A stretch of DNA of 64,000 bases from an uncultured Lachnospiraceae bacterium. Its GTDB lineage: Bacteria > Bacillota > Clostridia > Lachnospirales > Lachnospiraceae. A program made the position numbers and the translations under genes. The stretch covers positions 1-64,000 of the forward strand of contig CASWRE010000003.1 in the NCBI GenBank assembly GCA_949471785.1. Direction: 5' to 3'. Shown piece by piece: positions 52,865 through 61,301 of the stretch. How positions within the stretch are numbered: position 1 is the first letter of the stretch; each line of letters begins with the position of its first letter. The notes below the pieces were generated by a model. That model saw only the letters and a list, made by a program, of their open reading frames with translations. It had not been told where the DNA came from and searched no databases.

Positions 52865-55051
52865 ATGGCAATTGGCTATGACGGAGCCCGGAGGCTCTTT
52901 AAACTGGATACAACCAATACGACCTATATGATCGCCCTTTCACCGGAAGGTTATGTGGGACATGTGTATTATGGCAGAAGGATTTACGGAGAGGGAGATA
53001 CCCGGCTCCTGCGCATGGAAGAGGAGCCCTATACGCCGTCCGTAAATGAGGGGGAGAAAGCTTCTTTTATGGATTTTTTTCCCATGGAGTATCCCACAGG
53101 CGGAGTCAGCGATTACCGGGAGAGCTGTCTGGAAGTGCGGGCATCCTCTGGCGGCCCGGGTTGTGAGCTGCTTTATGCGGATCATAAAATATATAAAGGT
53201 AAGAAGAAACTTGCCGGCCTTCCGGCTTCTTTCGGAACGGAGGACGAGACAGAAACTCTGGATCTGTACTGTGAGGATGGGGTGCTGGGACTTAAGGTAA
53301 TTCTCAGCTATGCCGTATTTGAGAAAGAAAATGTGATCGCCCGCAGCGTACGGGCGGAAAACAGTGGCGGGGAAACGCTGCGGCTGGAGAAAGTCTATTC
53401 GGCCTGTATCGATATGGATAACGAGGATTATGAGATGCTGACCCTCTGCGGTTCCTGGGCCAGGGAGAGGCATATCCAGACCCGTTCTCTGGCTTACGGC
53501 AAACAGTCGGTGGCCTCCGCCAAGGGAGAATCCAGCCATCAGCAGCATCCGTTTATGGCCCTTGTCAGTCCGGGCTGTACCCAGGAACAAGGCGAAGCGT
53601 ATGCCATGCACTTTGTTTATTCCGGCAATTTCCTGGCCCAGACGGAGCTGACCCAGTTTGACGCCGTCCGGATGGTTATGGGCATTTCGCCGGAAGGATT
53701 TTGCTGGGTACTGCGTCCCGGCGAAGTTTTTCAGGCGCCGGAGGTGATTCTGACGTATTCCGACAGAGGGCTGGGACAGATGACCCGCAGCTACCATGAT
53801 TTTTACCGGAATCATCTGATCCGAAGCCCTTACAGGGACAGAAAACGTCCGATTCTGATTAATAACTGGGAGGCCACGTATTTTGCGTTCGACACGGAAA
53901 AGCTTCTGGAGATAGCCCGGGTAGCCGGCAGCGCCGGCATTGAGATGTTTGTGATGGACGACGGCTGGTTCGGAAAAAGAAATGAGCCGAAGGGTTCTCT
54001 GGGAGACTGGGTGGTCAACGAGGAGAAGCTGAAAGGAGGCCTGTCCTGCCTGGTGGAACAGATTAATGCCCTGGGGATGGATTTTGGCATCTGGTTTGAG
54101 CCGGAGATGATCTCGCCGGATTCCGATCTGTACCGGGCCCATCCCGACTGGGCTATCCGTCTGCCGGGACGGACGCCCGTACAGAGCCGCAACCAGTATG
54201 TGCTGGATCTGTCCCGCCCCGACGTCCGGGAATATGTGTATGAGAGCGTGGCCGCCATTTTGCGCAGCGCCAATATTACGTATGTGAAATGGGACATGAA
54301 CAGGCAGCTCTCCGACCTGGGCAGCGCCTGGCTGGCGGCAGACAGCCAGGGAGAGCTGAGTCATCGTTTTGTATTGGGGCTTTATGAGCTGCAGGAGAAG
54401 CTGGTCACGGAATTTCCCGATCTGCTTCTGGAGAACTGCTCCAGCGGCGGCGGCAGGTTTGATCCCGGTATGCTGTATTACAGTCCGCAGATCTGGTGTT
54501 CCGATGACACAGACGCCATTGAACGGCTGGTCATTCAGGAGGGAACGGCTCTGGTCTATCCCCTGTCCGCCATAGGGGCCCATGTCAGCGCCTGTCCCAA
54601 TCATATGCTGAAGCGCAGCACGCCCTTTGAGACCAGAGGACATGTGGCCCTGGCCGGTACCTTTGGCTACGAGCTGGATGTGACGAAACTGGATCATGAA
54701 GAGCTGGCGATGATTCCTGTCCAGGTGGAGCTTTATCACAAATATAATGATTTGATCCGCAGTGGGGATTATTATCGGATTGCCTCTTATCGGGAGAATC
54801 ATTCCCATGACTGTTGGGCGGTAGCGGCAAAGGACGGGTCCGAGGTTCTGCTGACATGGGTACAGGTATTTGCCCGGCCCAACGTCCACAGCCGCAGGGT
54901 GCGTCTTCAGGGATTTGATCCCAAAAGCCGGTACAGGCTGGAGGGCACAGGGCAGATTTATTCCGGTGAGATGCTGTTATACGGCGGTTTCCTGATGGAA
55001 AATCTTCAGGGGGATTATCAGAGCCGGTTGTTGCACTTTGTGAGGGTGTAA
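52865..55051 (+). CDS. alpha-galactosidase, glycoside hydrolase family 36
   Basis: 728 residues, no signal peptide, so cytoplasmic. N-terminal beta-sandwich (about 1-320), TIM barrel (about 330-640), C-terminal sheet. Barrel motifs: PILINNWEATYFAFD, EMFVMDDGWFGKRN, FGIWFEPEMISPDSDL, nucleophile in YVKWDMNRQL (about Asp478), ENCSSGGGRFD and the acid/base in CSDDTDAIERL (about Asp548). Removes alpha-1,6-galactose from raffinose-type sugars and galactomanno-oligosaccharides; the neighbouring mannan genes favour the latter. ATG at 52865 has CGGAGGTAAGAAG upstream; the 11 extra codons of the longer frame precede it. Confidence 0.93.
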   Translation: MAIGYDGARRLFKLDTTNTTYMIALSPEGYVGHVYYGRRIYGEGDTRLLRMEEEPYTPSVNEGEKASFMDFFPMEYPTGGVSDYRESCLEVRASSGGPGCELLYADHKIYKGKKKLAGLPASFGTEDETETLDLYCEDGVLGLKVILSYAVFEKENVIARSVRAENSGGETLRLEKVYSACIDMDNEDYEMLTLCGSWARERHIQTRSLAYGKQSVASAKGESSHQQHPFMALVSPGCTQEQGEAYAMHFVYSGNFLAQTELTQFDAVRMVMGISPEGFCWVLRPGEVFQAPEVILTYSDRGLGQMTRSYHDFYRNHLIRSPYRDRKRPILINNWEATYFAFDTEKLLEIARVAGSAGIEMFVMDDGWFGKRNEPKGSLGDWVVNEEKLKGGLSCLVEQINALGMDFGIWFEPEMISPDSDLYRAHPDWAIRLPGRTPVQSRNQYVLDLSRPDVREYVYESVAAILRSANITYVKWDMNRQLSDLGSAWLAADSQGELSHRFVLGLYELQEKLVTEFPDLLLENCSSGGGRFDPGMLYYSPQIWCSDDTDAIERLVIQEGTALVYPLSAIGAHVSACPNHMLKRSTPFETRGHVALAGTFGYELDVTKLDHEELAMIPVQVELYHKYNDLIRSGDYYRIASYRENHSHDCWAVAAKDGSEVLLTWVQVFARPNVHSRRVRLQGFDPKSRYRLEGTGQIYSGEMLLYGGFLMENLQGDYQSRLLHFVRV

Positions 55052-55087
55052 AAAAACAAAGTTTTTATGAAAATCCTTCCGCCCTAT

Positions 55088-55116
55088 TTGACAAAACAGG
55101 GGAATAACTCTATAAT
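55088..55116 (+). promoter_or_regulatory. consensus sigma-A promoter for the LacI regulator
   Basis: TTGACA (55088-55093), 17-base spacer, TATAAT (55111-55116): both boxes perfect, about 80 bases before the start codon. Confidence 0.85.
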
Positions 55117-55197
55117 TTTTCCTGTTACAGACAAAGTATTTTTGACGGATGCTCCGAAAAACAGGTTAACAGTGAGAAAGAGAAATGGAGTTGAGAG

Positions 55198-56217
55198 ATG
55201 AATAAGGTGAGATTGGCGGATATTGCTGAGCAGGTGGGCGTGAGCACGGTGACTGTGCATAATGCGCTCAATGGCCAGAAAGGTGTCAGCGATGAGGTCA
55301 GAGACAGGATACGGAAAGTTGCTGATGAGATGGGGTATCGTCATGGGAGCGCGATGGCCAAACAGTCCAGAGATTCCCGGTTTCGCAATATAGGTGTGAT
55401 CATTTCGGAAAAATATCTGGCCGAATATACCACCTTTTATTGGAAAATGTATCAGGAGATGGCGATTGTAGCCACGGATAAAAATTGTCTGACTGTGGTG
55501 GAAATTCTCAAACATGACGCAGAGGAAAAACTGATTATGCCCCGGATTTTGGGTGACGACAGCATTGACGGGTTGGTCATGATGGGGGAAGTGGATCGAA
55601 AATATATTCATCGGATGAAGCAGCAGTTCCATGTACCCGTTGTTTTTCTGGATTTCTATGATAAGGAGCTGGCGGAGAATGCGGTGGTTACCGACAATTT
55701 CTACGGTATGTATTTGCTGACGGAATATCTGTTTGAGCAGGGTATACGGAAAATGGCTTACGTGGGTTCTATTCACGCCAGCAGCAGTATTATGGATCGG
55801 TATTGCGGGTTTCACAGAGCGATGCTGCAGCATGGCGAGGAGGTGCAGCCGGAGTGGATACTGGAAGACCGAAATGAAGTGGGGGAACTGCAGATTACGG
55901 TGCCAGAACATCTGCCGGAAGCGTTCGTGTGTAACTGTGACCTGGTAGCGGGCATGATGATCATGCGATTGGAGGAGCAGGGAATACGTGTGCCCGAGGA
56001 CATATCCGTGGTGGGTTTCGATAATTATCTGTATCCGGGCTTCCCGGATAAGCGGATTACTACGTATGAGGTAAATATGCGGGCTATGGCCAAGGTGGCT
56101 CTGGATAAAATCCTGAAGATGATACGGAATCCCGGCGCCGGGCGGGGGCTGGATATTGTCTCGGGTCATATCGTGGAGAAGGATAGCGTCAGGCTGAAAA
56201 TCCATATAGATATATAA
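55198..56217 (+). CDS. LacI-family transcriptional regulator
   Basis: 339 residues. N-terminal HTH (VRLADIAEQVGVSTVTVHNA, 4-23) with hinge helix around residues 48-58, then a periplasmic-binding-like effector domain ending in IPEDISVVGFDNYLYPGF-type motif (VPEDISVVGFDNYLYPGF, about 265-282). Placed between the alpha-galactosidase and the transporter genes, so it probably represses both unless a galactoside or mannoside is bound. The effector cannot be read from sequence. Its own perfect promoter implies steady synthesis. Start has TGGAGTTGAG upstream. Confidence 0.92.
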   Translation: MNKVRLADIAEQVGVSTVTVHNALNGQKGVSDEVRDRIRKVADEMGYRHGSAMAKQSRDSRFRNIGVIISEKYLAEYTTFYWKMYQEMAIVATDKNCLTVVEILKHDAEEKLIMPRILGDDSIDGLVMMGEVDRKYIHRMKQQFHVPVVFLDFYDKELAENAVVTDNFYGMYLLTEYLFEQGIRKMAYVGSIHASSSIMDRYCGFHRAMLQHGEEVQPEWILEDRNEVGELQITVPEHLPEAFVCNCDLVAGMMIMRLEEQGIRVPEDISVVGFDNYLYPGFPDKRITTYEVNMRAMAKVALDKILKMIRNPGAGRGLDIVSGHIVEKDSVRLKIHIDI

Positions 56218-56227
56218 AAAAAGAAAA

Positions 56228-56287
56228 CGGCAGTCCGGTTCTGCAGAGACTGCCGCAAATGAAGAGGCTGCCAGTGGCAGTCTCTTT
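56228..56287 (+). terminator. double stem-loop terminator after LacI
   Basis: CGGCAGTC/GACTGCCG (56228-56255) and GAGGCTGCC/GGCAGTCTC (56263-56284) followed by TTTTG. The two hairpins share the sequence GACTGCC and could also pair with each other alternatively. On the minus strand this is also the end of the small Nif11-like gene. Confidence 0.7.
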
Positions 56288-56304
56288 TGTCGTCGTGTTT
56301 TCCT

Positions 56305-56616
56305 TTACTGGTCAGGGTTCATTTCTTTTTCTTTTCTTTCCAGACTTGCCATAAACAGTTCGTAAAAGTCATTCTCATCCGTCAGCATCGGAGAGTTTTC
56401 TCCGCCTCCGTTGGTACTTCGTTTCATGGCCGCGTGGAATTCTTCCCCGGCGCAGATCAGCTCCATCTCATAGATTTCATAGCCCAGTTCCCGGCATTCC
56501 CGGCAAAAGGCGGAGAGGGGATCGGCCGCCCTCCGGGTATCCAGAAGACGGTTCCGGATAGCGGGATCATGCCAGGCCTTTTTCTGCAGTTCGTCCAAAA
56601 GTGTCACGGTGTCCAT
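56305..56616 (-). CDS. small helical protein, Nif11-like pattern
   Basis: 103 residues, cytoplasmic. The layout LLDELQKKAWHDPAIRNRLL followed by a gap and CRELGYEIYEMELICAGEE resembles the Nif11 helix pair (dp.lr.kl ... a.e.Gy.....el). The C-terminal region has a striking NGGGENSPML segment and an acidic end. Nif11 domains often serve as RiPP leader peptides with a Gly-Gly cleavage site, but no modification enzyme is near. Family assignment is tentative. AAAGGAGATAAAC upstream on the minus strand supports the start. Confidence 0.6.
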   Translation of the reverse strand: MDTVTLLDELQKKAWHDPAIRNRLLDTRRAADPLSAFCRECRELGYEIYEMELICAGEEFHAAMKRSTNGGGENSPMLTDENDFYELFMASLERKEKEMNPDQ

Positions 56617-56924
56617 AGTTTATCTCCTTTCTGCATGGTTTCATTGTATCATCCGTCCGGGCGGATTACAACAGCAGGGACGGGAAGTTGGTGAAGATGG
56701 CACTTAATTGTATGTTAATAATTTAACTAAAATGAGTTTTACGACTTCTAAGAACAAATGGAAAATAACTGTAAAAAGTGCATAAAAGAGTTGATTAAAA
56801 ACTTTGCATGTTTAACAGAAATAATTTTTAAGTTAATTTGTATTGCAATTTAAGCTAAATACGATAGGATTAAATTACTTAAAAGGAAACTTTATTAAGA
56901 AAAAAGAAAATGGAGGTAAGAAAG
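56617..56924 (+). promoter_or_regulatory. AT-rich control region of the transporter operon
   Basis: 308 bases without a gene between divergent genes. It holds AAGTTAATTTG (56830-56840), also present in the GH36 promoter, overlapping a possible -35 TTGTAT (56838-56843) with TACGAT 16 bases on. ATTGCAATTTAA nearby is partly palindromic and a conceivable LacI-type operator. No clear riboswitch was seen. Confidence 0.4.
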
Positions 56925-58363
56925 ATGAAAGCAAAGAAATTGATCAGCCTGGGCCTTGCTGCGGCAATGGCCATGTCTCTGGCGGCCTGCGGAGGCGGCG
57001 GCGGGAATGCCGAGAAGAGTGATGCCGGGAGCAGTGCGGGTGCAGAGAGCAATACCGGGAGCAGCGCGGCTGGGGGAAGCGGCACGGGCGGCGCGGCCGA
57101 GGGTGTCCCCACCATCGATCAGATTAAAGTAGGTGAAGATTACCAGGATCTGACCGCCAGTATCAAAGTGCTGACCAACCGTACGGATATTGTGGATACG
57201 GTGTACAAGGGCTATGCGGATGAGTTTATGAAACTGTATCCCAATATCACGGTGAGTATGAGGGTATAACCGATTATGAGGAATCCCTGAACCTGCGTTT
57301 GACTACCGGTGACTGGGGCGATCTGTGTTTTATTCCCACGTCCGTGGCGAAGAGCTAGCTGAGCCAGTTCTTTACGCCGCTGGGCAGTTTTGAAACCCTG
57401 GATGCCATCTACAATTTCTGCCAGGAAAAGACCTTTGAGGGTACGGTGTACGGCATTGCCAACGGCGGAACGGCCAGCGGCGTTGTGTATAACAAGAGGA
57501 TCTGGAATGAAGCAGGTATCACTGCCCTGCCCGCCACGCCGGATGAGTTTTTGGAGGATCTGCAGAAGATCAAGGATAACACGGACGCCGTGCCGCTGTA
57601 CACCAATTTCTCGGCTGGGTGGCCCATGGGCGCCTGGGATGCCTATACCGACGCGGCCTGCACCGGCGATCCGGATTTTAAAAATAATATGCCCCATATG
57701 AAAGACCCCTTCGCAAAGCGCGACGATATGACAGGCCCTTACGCCGTGTATTATACCCTGTACGAATCCGTTGCCAGGAAACTGGTGGAAGAGGACCCGG
57801 CCAGCAGCGACTGGGAGTCCTCCAAGGGCATGATCAATAAAGGTGAAATCGTAACGATGGTGCTGGGTTCCTGGGCCGTACAGCAGTGTAAAGAGCAGGG
57901 CGATACGCCCGACGACGTGGGCTATATGCCTTTCCCGATCTCTGTGGGCGGCAAGCAGTATGCGGCGGCCGGCGGCAACTATGGTTTCGGTATCAACAAC
58001 CAGGCCACGGCAGATAATCAGATTGCGGCTATGGTATACCTGAAATGGCTCATTGAGGAGTCTTCGATTTACGAGGATGAGCAGAGCATCCCAGCGCTCA
58101 AATCTGCTCCCCTGCCCGCCACGCTGGCAGATTTCACCAACGCGGAACTGGTTTCCAACAACGCGGCTCCCGAGGGCGAGGACGACCTGTTTGACGAGGT
58201 AAACAAAGAGAGTGAGGTCGGTATCAATAACGACGATTATCCGGACTGTGAGATCCTGGAAGCTGCCCTGTACGGCTCCAATACGCTGGACGACCTGATG
58301 AATACCTGGAATGAGAAATGGACGAACGCCCAGGAATCTCTGGGTGTTGAGGTGAATCAGTAA
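56925..58363 (+). pseudogene. sugar ABC transporter binding lipoprotein, frameshifted plus stop
   Basis: An extracellular solute-binding protein (family 1 type) for manno-oligosaccharides. Signal peptide with lipobox LAAC (MKAKKLISLGLAAAMAMSLA then AC), Gly/Ser-rich linker, then domain start QDLTASIKVLTNRTDIVDTV. The frame is lost near 57250-57254: ITVSMRV-stop, where one missing base would continue as YEGITDYEESLNLRLTTGDWG. In the restored frame TAG at 57356-57358 stands where Glu or Lys is expected (VAKS-stop-LSQFF). The rest (to 58363) is intact: TASGVVYNKRIWNEAGITAL and VLGSWAVQQCKEQG are typical. Total 1439 bases is one short of 480 codons. Either a recent pseudogene or two consensus errors. 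Confidence 0.85.
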
Positions 58364-58385
58364 GCAGGTGTAAAAGATTGGAGAG

Positions 58386-58416
58386 GTAACAGTGAAGCCG
58401 AAGGATGAACTGTTAC
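58386..58416. repeat. dispersed palindrome, type B copy
   Basis: GTAACAGTGAAGCCGAAG then GATGAACTGTTAC. Located 22 bases after the binding-protein stop codon. Confidence 0.75.
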
Positions 58417-58437
58417 CCGCAGGAGATAAGCAGACGG

Positions 58438-58522
58438 GCCGGTATGCCTTCCCCCTGGTGTACCGGCCGGCTGTTTCCTATATGGAAAGACCGCCGCACG
58501 GAGGGCACAGTTTGCGCGGCGG
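58438..58522 (+). other. two GC-rich stem-loops between binding protein and permease
   Basis: GCCGGTATGCC/GGTGTACCGGC (58438-58467) and CCGCCGC/GCGCGGCGG (58491-58522). In ABC sugar operons, hairpins after the binding-protein gene often stabilise its message and limit readthrough; no T-tracts follow. Confidence 0.55.
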
Positions 58523-58558
58523 CAGGTTTCTGTATGGCAGGAGAGAAAGGAGAGTACT

Positions 58559-59576
58559 ATGAGTAATCCGCAAACGACTGTCGTTTCCGCAGGCAGGAAG
58601 CCTTTTATGGAATGGCTGAAGAGCAGAAAAGGACAGAAATGGATCGTGATCTTTGTCTTTATGCTGGTACCCTTGGCATTGTTACTGCTGTTCACCTATC
58701 TGCCTTTTGCAGAGATGGTGCGGTTTAGTTTTTACAATATTAAATATACGGAAACTCCCGGCCCCGATAATTACGTTGGGCTGAGGAATTATATTGAGGT
58801 ATTCAAGCGGAGCGAGTGCTTTAAGAGTCTGGCGGTCAGCCTGTATTACATGGGCGGCGCCATTATTCAGCTGGCTTTGGCCCTGTTTTTTGCTACGATG
58901 ATGGTGTTTAAGGTGAAGGGCAGTTCCATTTTCAAGGGCTGTATGTTCTTCCCCTATCTGATCTGCGGTATCGCCGTAGGTTTTATCTTCAAGTTTTTCT
59001 ATGCCAGGGGCTTCGTCCTGGATTCTATTCTGCAGATGTTCGGCATGAACCTGGAGAGCATTCCCATGTGGCTGCAGGATCAGAGTATCAATAATATCTC
59101 CCTGGCGGCCACTTCGGTATGGCGGTATACCGGACAGAATATGGTGCTGTTCCTGGGCGCAATGATGTCTGTGGACGCCGACCTGTACGAAGCGGCCTCC
59201 CTGGACGGCGCCAACCGGTGGCACCAGTTCCGCTATATCATCCTTCCCAGCATCAAGTCTATCGTGGTGCTGAACCTGATCCTTTCCATCAGCGGTTCCT
59301 TAAGCGCCTTTGAGCCGCCTTACGTTATCACCAACGGTACGATGGGAACGGGTACATACTTTGTTATCATGAACCGTCTGGCCCATGAAAACCAGAAGGT
59401 GGGTCTGGCCTGTGCTATGGCCATCGTGCTTCGCGATTATCATCCTGTGTACGGTGGGGCAGAAGCTGTTCTTCAAATATGCTTTTGACGACGGCACTTC
59501 GGATGAATCCAAGGCTGCGGTGAGAAAACGGAAACGGGCTGAGAAAGCGGCCAGGAAAGGGGGAAGCTTGGCATGA
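58559..59576 (+). pseudogene. sugar ABC transporter permease 1, frameshifted near the 3' end
   Basis: Binding-protein-dependent permease (UgpA/MalF type) with six helices expected; EAASLDGANRWHQFRYIILP near residue 210 is the EAA loop that contacts the ATPase. After AHENQKVGLACAMAIVL the frame turns to junk and stops at 59488. Two missing bases near 59430-59434 would continue as AIIILCTVGQKLFFKYAFDD to the stop at 59574-59576, which overlaps the next ATG as a normal operon would. So the last helix and tail are lost in the current frame. 1018 bases is two short of 340 codons. AAAGGAGAGTACT precedes the ATG. Confidence 0.85.
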
Positions 59577-60418
59577 GAGAGAGAAAATCCATAGGCTCAA
59601 CATTATTTAGCATTTTAAAATATGTCTCCCTGATCGCGGCGTCTCTGGTGGCGCTGATCCCAGTGGTGGTCTGTGTTTTCACGGCTTTTAAGACCAATGA
59701 GGAGTATGACTCTACTTCCGTGCTGACACTGCCCAAAACGTTTTTTAACTTTGAAAACTTTCAGGTCGCGTTTACCCAGGCGGATATGGCCCGGTGTTTC
59801 CTGAATACGGGCATCGTGCTGGTGGTTGTGCTTTTTGTGTCAATCATGACCGGTTCCATGCTGGCCTATGTGCTGAACCGTTTTAAGTTCAAGGGCAATG
59901 CGGTGATCCAGAACCTGTTCCTGTTCGCTTCCCTGATCCCCGGCATTGCCACCCAGGTTACGGTCTACAAGATCATGTATACCCTGGGACTGATCAACCA
60001 TCTGTACGGTTACATGATCGTGCTGATGGGTACGGATATTATTTCTATCTACATTTTCCTGCAGTTCTTTGAGAATCTGCCGGTGTCCCTGGATGAATCG
60101 GCGATCATGGACGGATGTACCTATTTTGGCGTGTTTTTCCGCATCCTGTTCCCGCTGTTAAAGCCGGCTATTGTGACGTCCATGGTGCTTAAGGGCGTGG
60201 GTATTTACAATGAGTACTATATGTCCAACCTGTATCTGCAGACAAAAGAATTAAAGACGATTTCCACGGCCCTGTACACGTTTACGGGCCCTTACGGCAA
60301 CCAGTACAACTATATCTGTGCCGGTGTGCTGATCACGATCATCCCGATCCTCGTTCTGTTTCTGATTTTCCAGAAGCAGGTATACGGCGGTATGGCGGCA
60401 GGAGCCGTGAAAGGGTAA
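59573..60418 (+). CDS. sugar ABC transporter permease 2
   Basis: 281 residues, six membrane helices, MalG/UgpE type. The EAA loop reads LDESAIMDGCTYFGVFFRIL (about residues 173-192) with the conserved D/E..x.DG pattern. Intact in frame. Starts at the ATG overlapping the restored stop of permease 1 (ATGA). No ATPase gene is in the cluster; such importers commonly use a shared MsmK/UgpC-type ATPase encoded elsewhere. A strong stem-loop follows. Confidence 0.92.
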   Translation: MRERKSIGSTLFSILKYVSLIAASLVALIPVVVCVFTAFKTNEEYDSTSVLTLPKTFFNFENFQVAFTQADMARCFLNTGIVLVVVLFVSIMTGSMLAYVLNRFKFKGNAVIQNLFLFASLIPGIATQVTVYKIMYTLGLINHLYGYMIVLMGTDIISIYIFLQFFENLPVSLDESAIMDGCTYFGVFFRILFPLLKPAIVTSMVLKGVGIYNEYYMSNLYLQTKELKTISTALYTFTGPYGNQYNYICAGVLITIIPILVLFLIFQKQVYGGMAAGAVKG

Positions 60419-60426
60419 GCGTGTCA

Positions 60427-60480
60427 TTGTCTGGCGGCTTTTGCGTGGCTGTTTGTGCACAGATGTTTGCCGCCAGACAA
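60427..60480 (+). other. 12-bp stem-loop between permease 2 and GH130
   Basis: TTGTCTGGCGGC and its perfect complement around a 30-base loop, 9 bases after the stop codon. No T-tract; probably an RNA-stability or partial-termination element within the operon. Confidence 0.65.
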
Positions 60481-60514
60481 TAGTAAAATGTGCTATAGGA
60501 GGAGGTAATACGAA

Positions 60515-61299
60515 ATGAGTGAGGTGAAGATCATAGCTCCGCCGGTGCCGCATATGCCGTGGCAGGATGCGCCGGCTGGGCTTACGGACGCGCCGGTCTG
60601 GCGGTATACGGAGAACCCGGTGATCGGGAGGAACCCGGTAAAGGGGGTTGCCAGGATTTTTACGGCGCTTCCATCGGAATGGCAAAGACTGCGGATTTCA
60701 AGATCTTTGTGCGGGTGGAAAACCCCTTTCTGCCTTTTAACAGGAACGCGGTACTGTTTCCCCGGAAAATCGGCGGGAAGTTTGTCCTGCTCTCCCGGCC
60801 CAGCGATAGCGGCCATACGCCCTTCGGCGACGTGTTCCTGTCGGAGAGTCCCGATCTGGTATACTGGGGCCGTCACCGCCATGTAATGGGTAAGAGCAGC
60901 GAGTGGTGGGAGTCTGTGAAGATCGGCGGCGGCGCGGCCCCCATCGAAACCAGCGAGGGCTGGCTGATGTTCTATCACGGCGTAACGGGCACCTGTAACG
61001 GCTATGTTTACAGTATTGGCGGTGTGATTCTGGATATTGACAATCCGTCCGTGGTCAGATACCGCTGTAAAAATTTCCTGCTGACGCCCCAGGAATGGTA
61101 TGAGGAGCGAGGCTTTGTCCCCAATGTCACGTTTCCCTGTGCCACGATCCATGACGGCGCCACGGGCCGGATCGCCATTTACTACGGCGCGGCGGATACC
61201 TATGTGGGGCTGGCTTTTACGGAGGCGGACAGGATCGTATCCTATATTAAAGAGAACAGCGTAGTCCGCGAGCCGGATACGGAGATCGGAAAGAGGTAG
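60515..61299 (+). pseudogene. GH130 beta-1,4-mannooligosaccharide phosphorylase, internally deleted
   Basis: The first 46 codons (MSEVKIIAPPVPHMPW ... NPVIGRNPVKGVARIF) match the GH130_2 N-terminus, and from about 60655 another frame encodes DFYGASIGMAKTADFKIFVR through NRNAVLFPRKIGG and SRPSDSGHTPFGDVFLSESP to the normal C-terminus. Between these parts roughly 75-85 residues expected in the family are missing, including the segment with the catalytic Asp (YDPRL-like; compare YDMRL in the intact GH130 at 62575). The junction sits in GGATTTTTAC (60654-60663), where similar sequence in the two parts could have recombined. ATG follows GGAGGAGGTAATACGAA. Nonfunctional as read. Confidence 0.85.
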
Positions 61300-61301
61300 C
61301 C

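Noticed and set aside
52940..54889. 649-codon minus-strand ORF opposite GH36
   Set aside because: Shadow frame; GH36 motifs on the plus strand are unmistakable.
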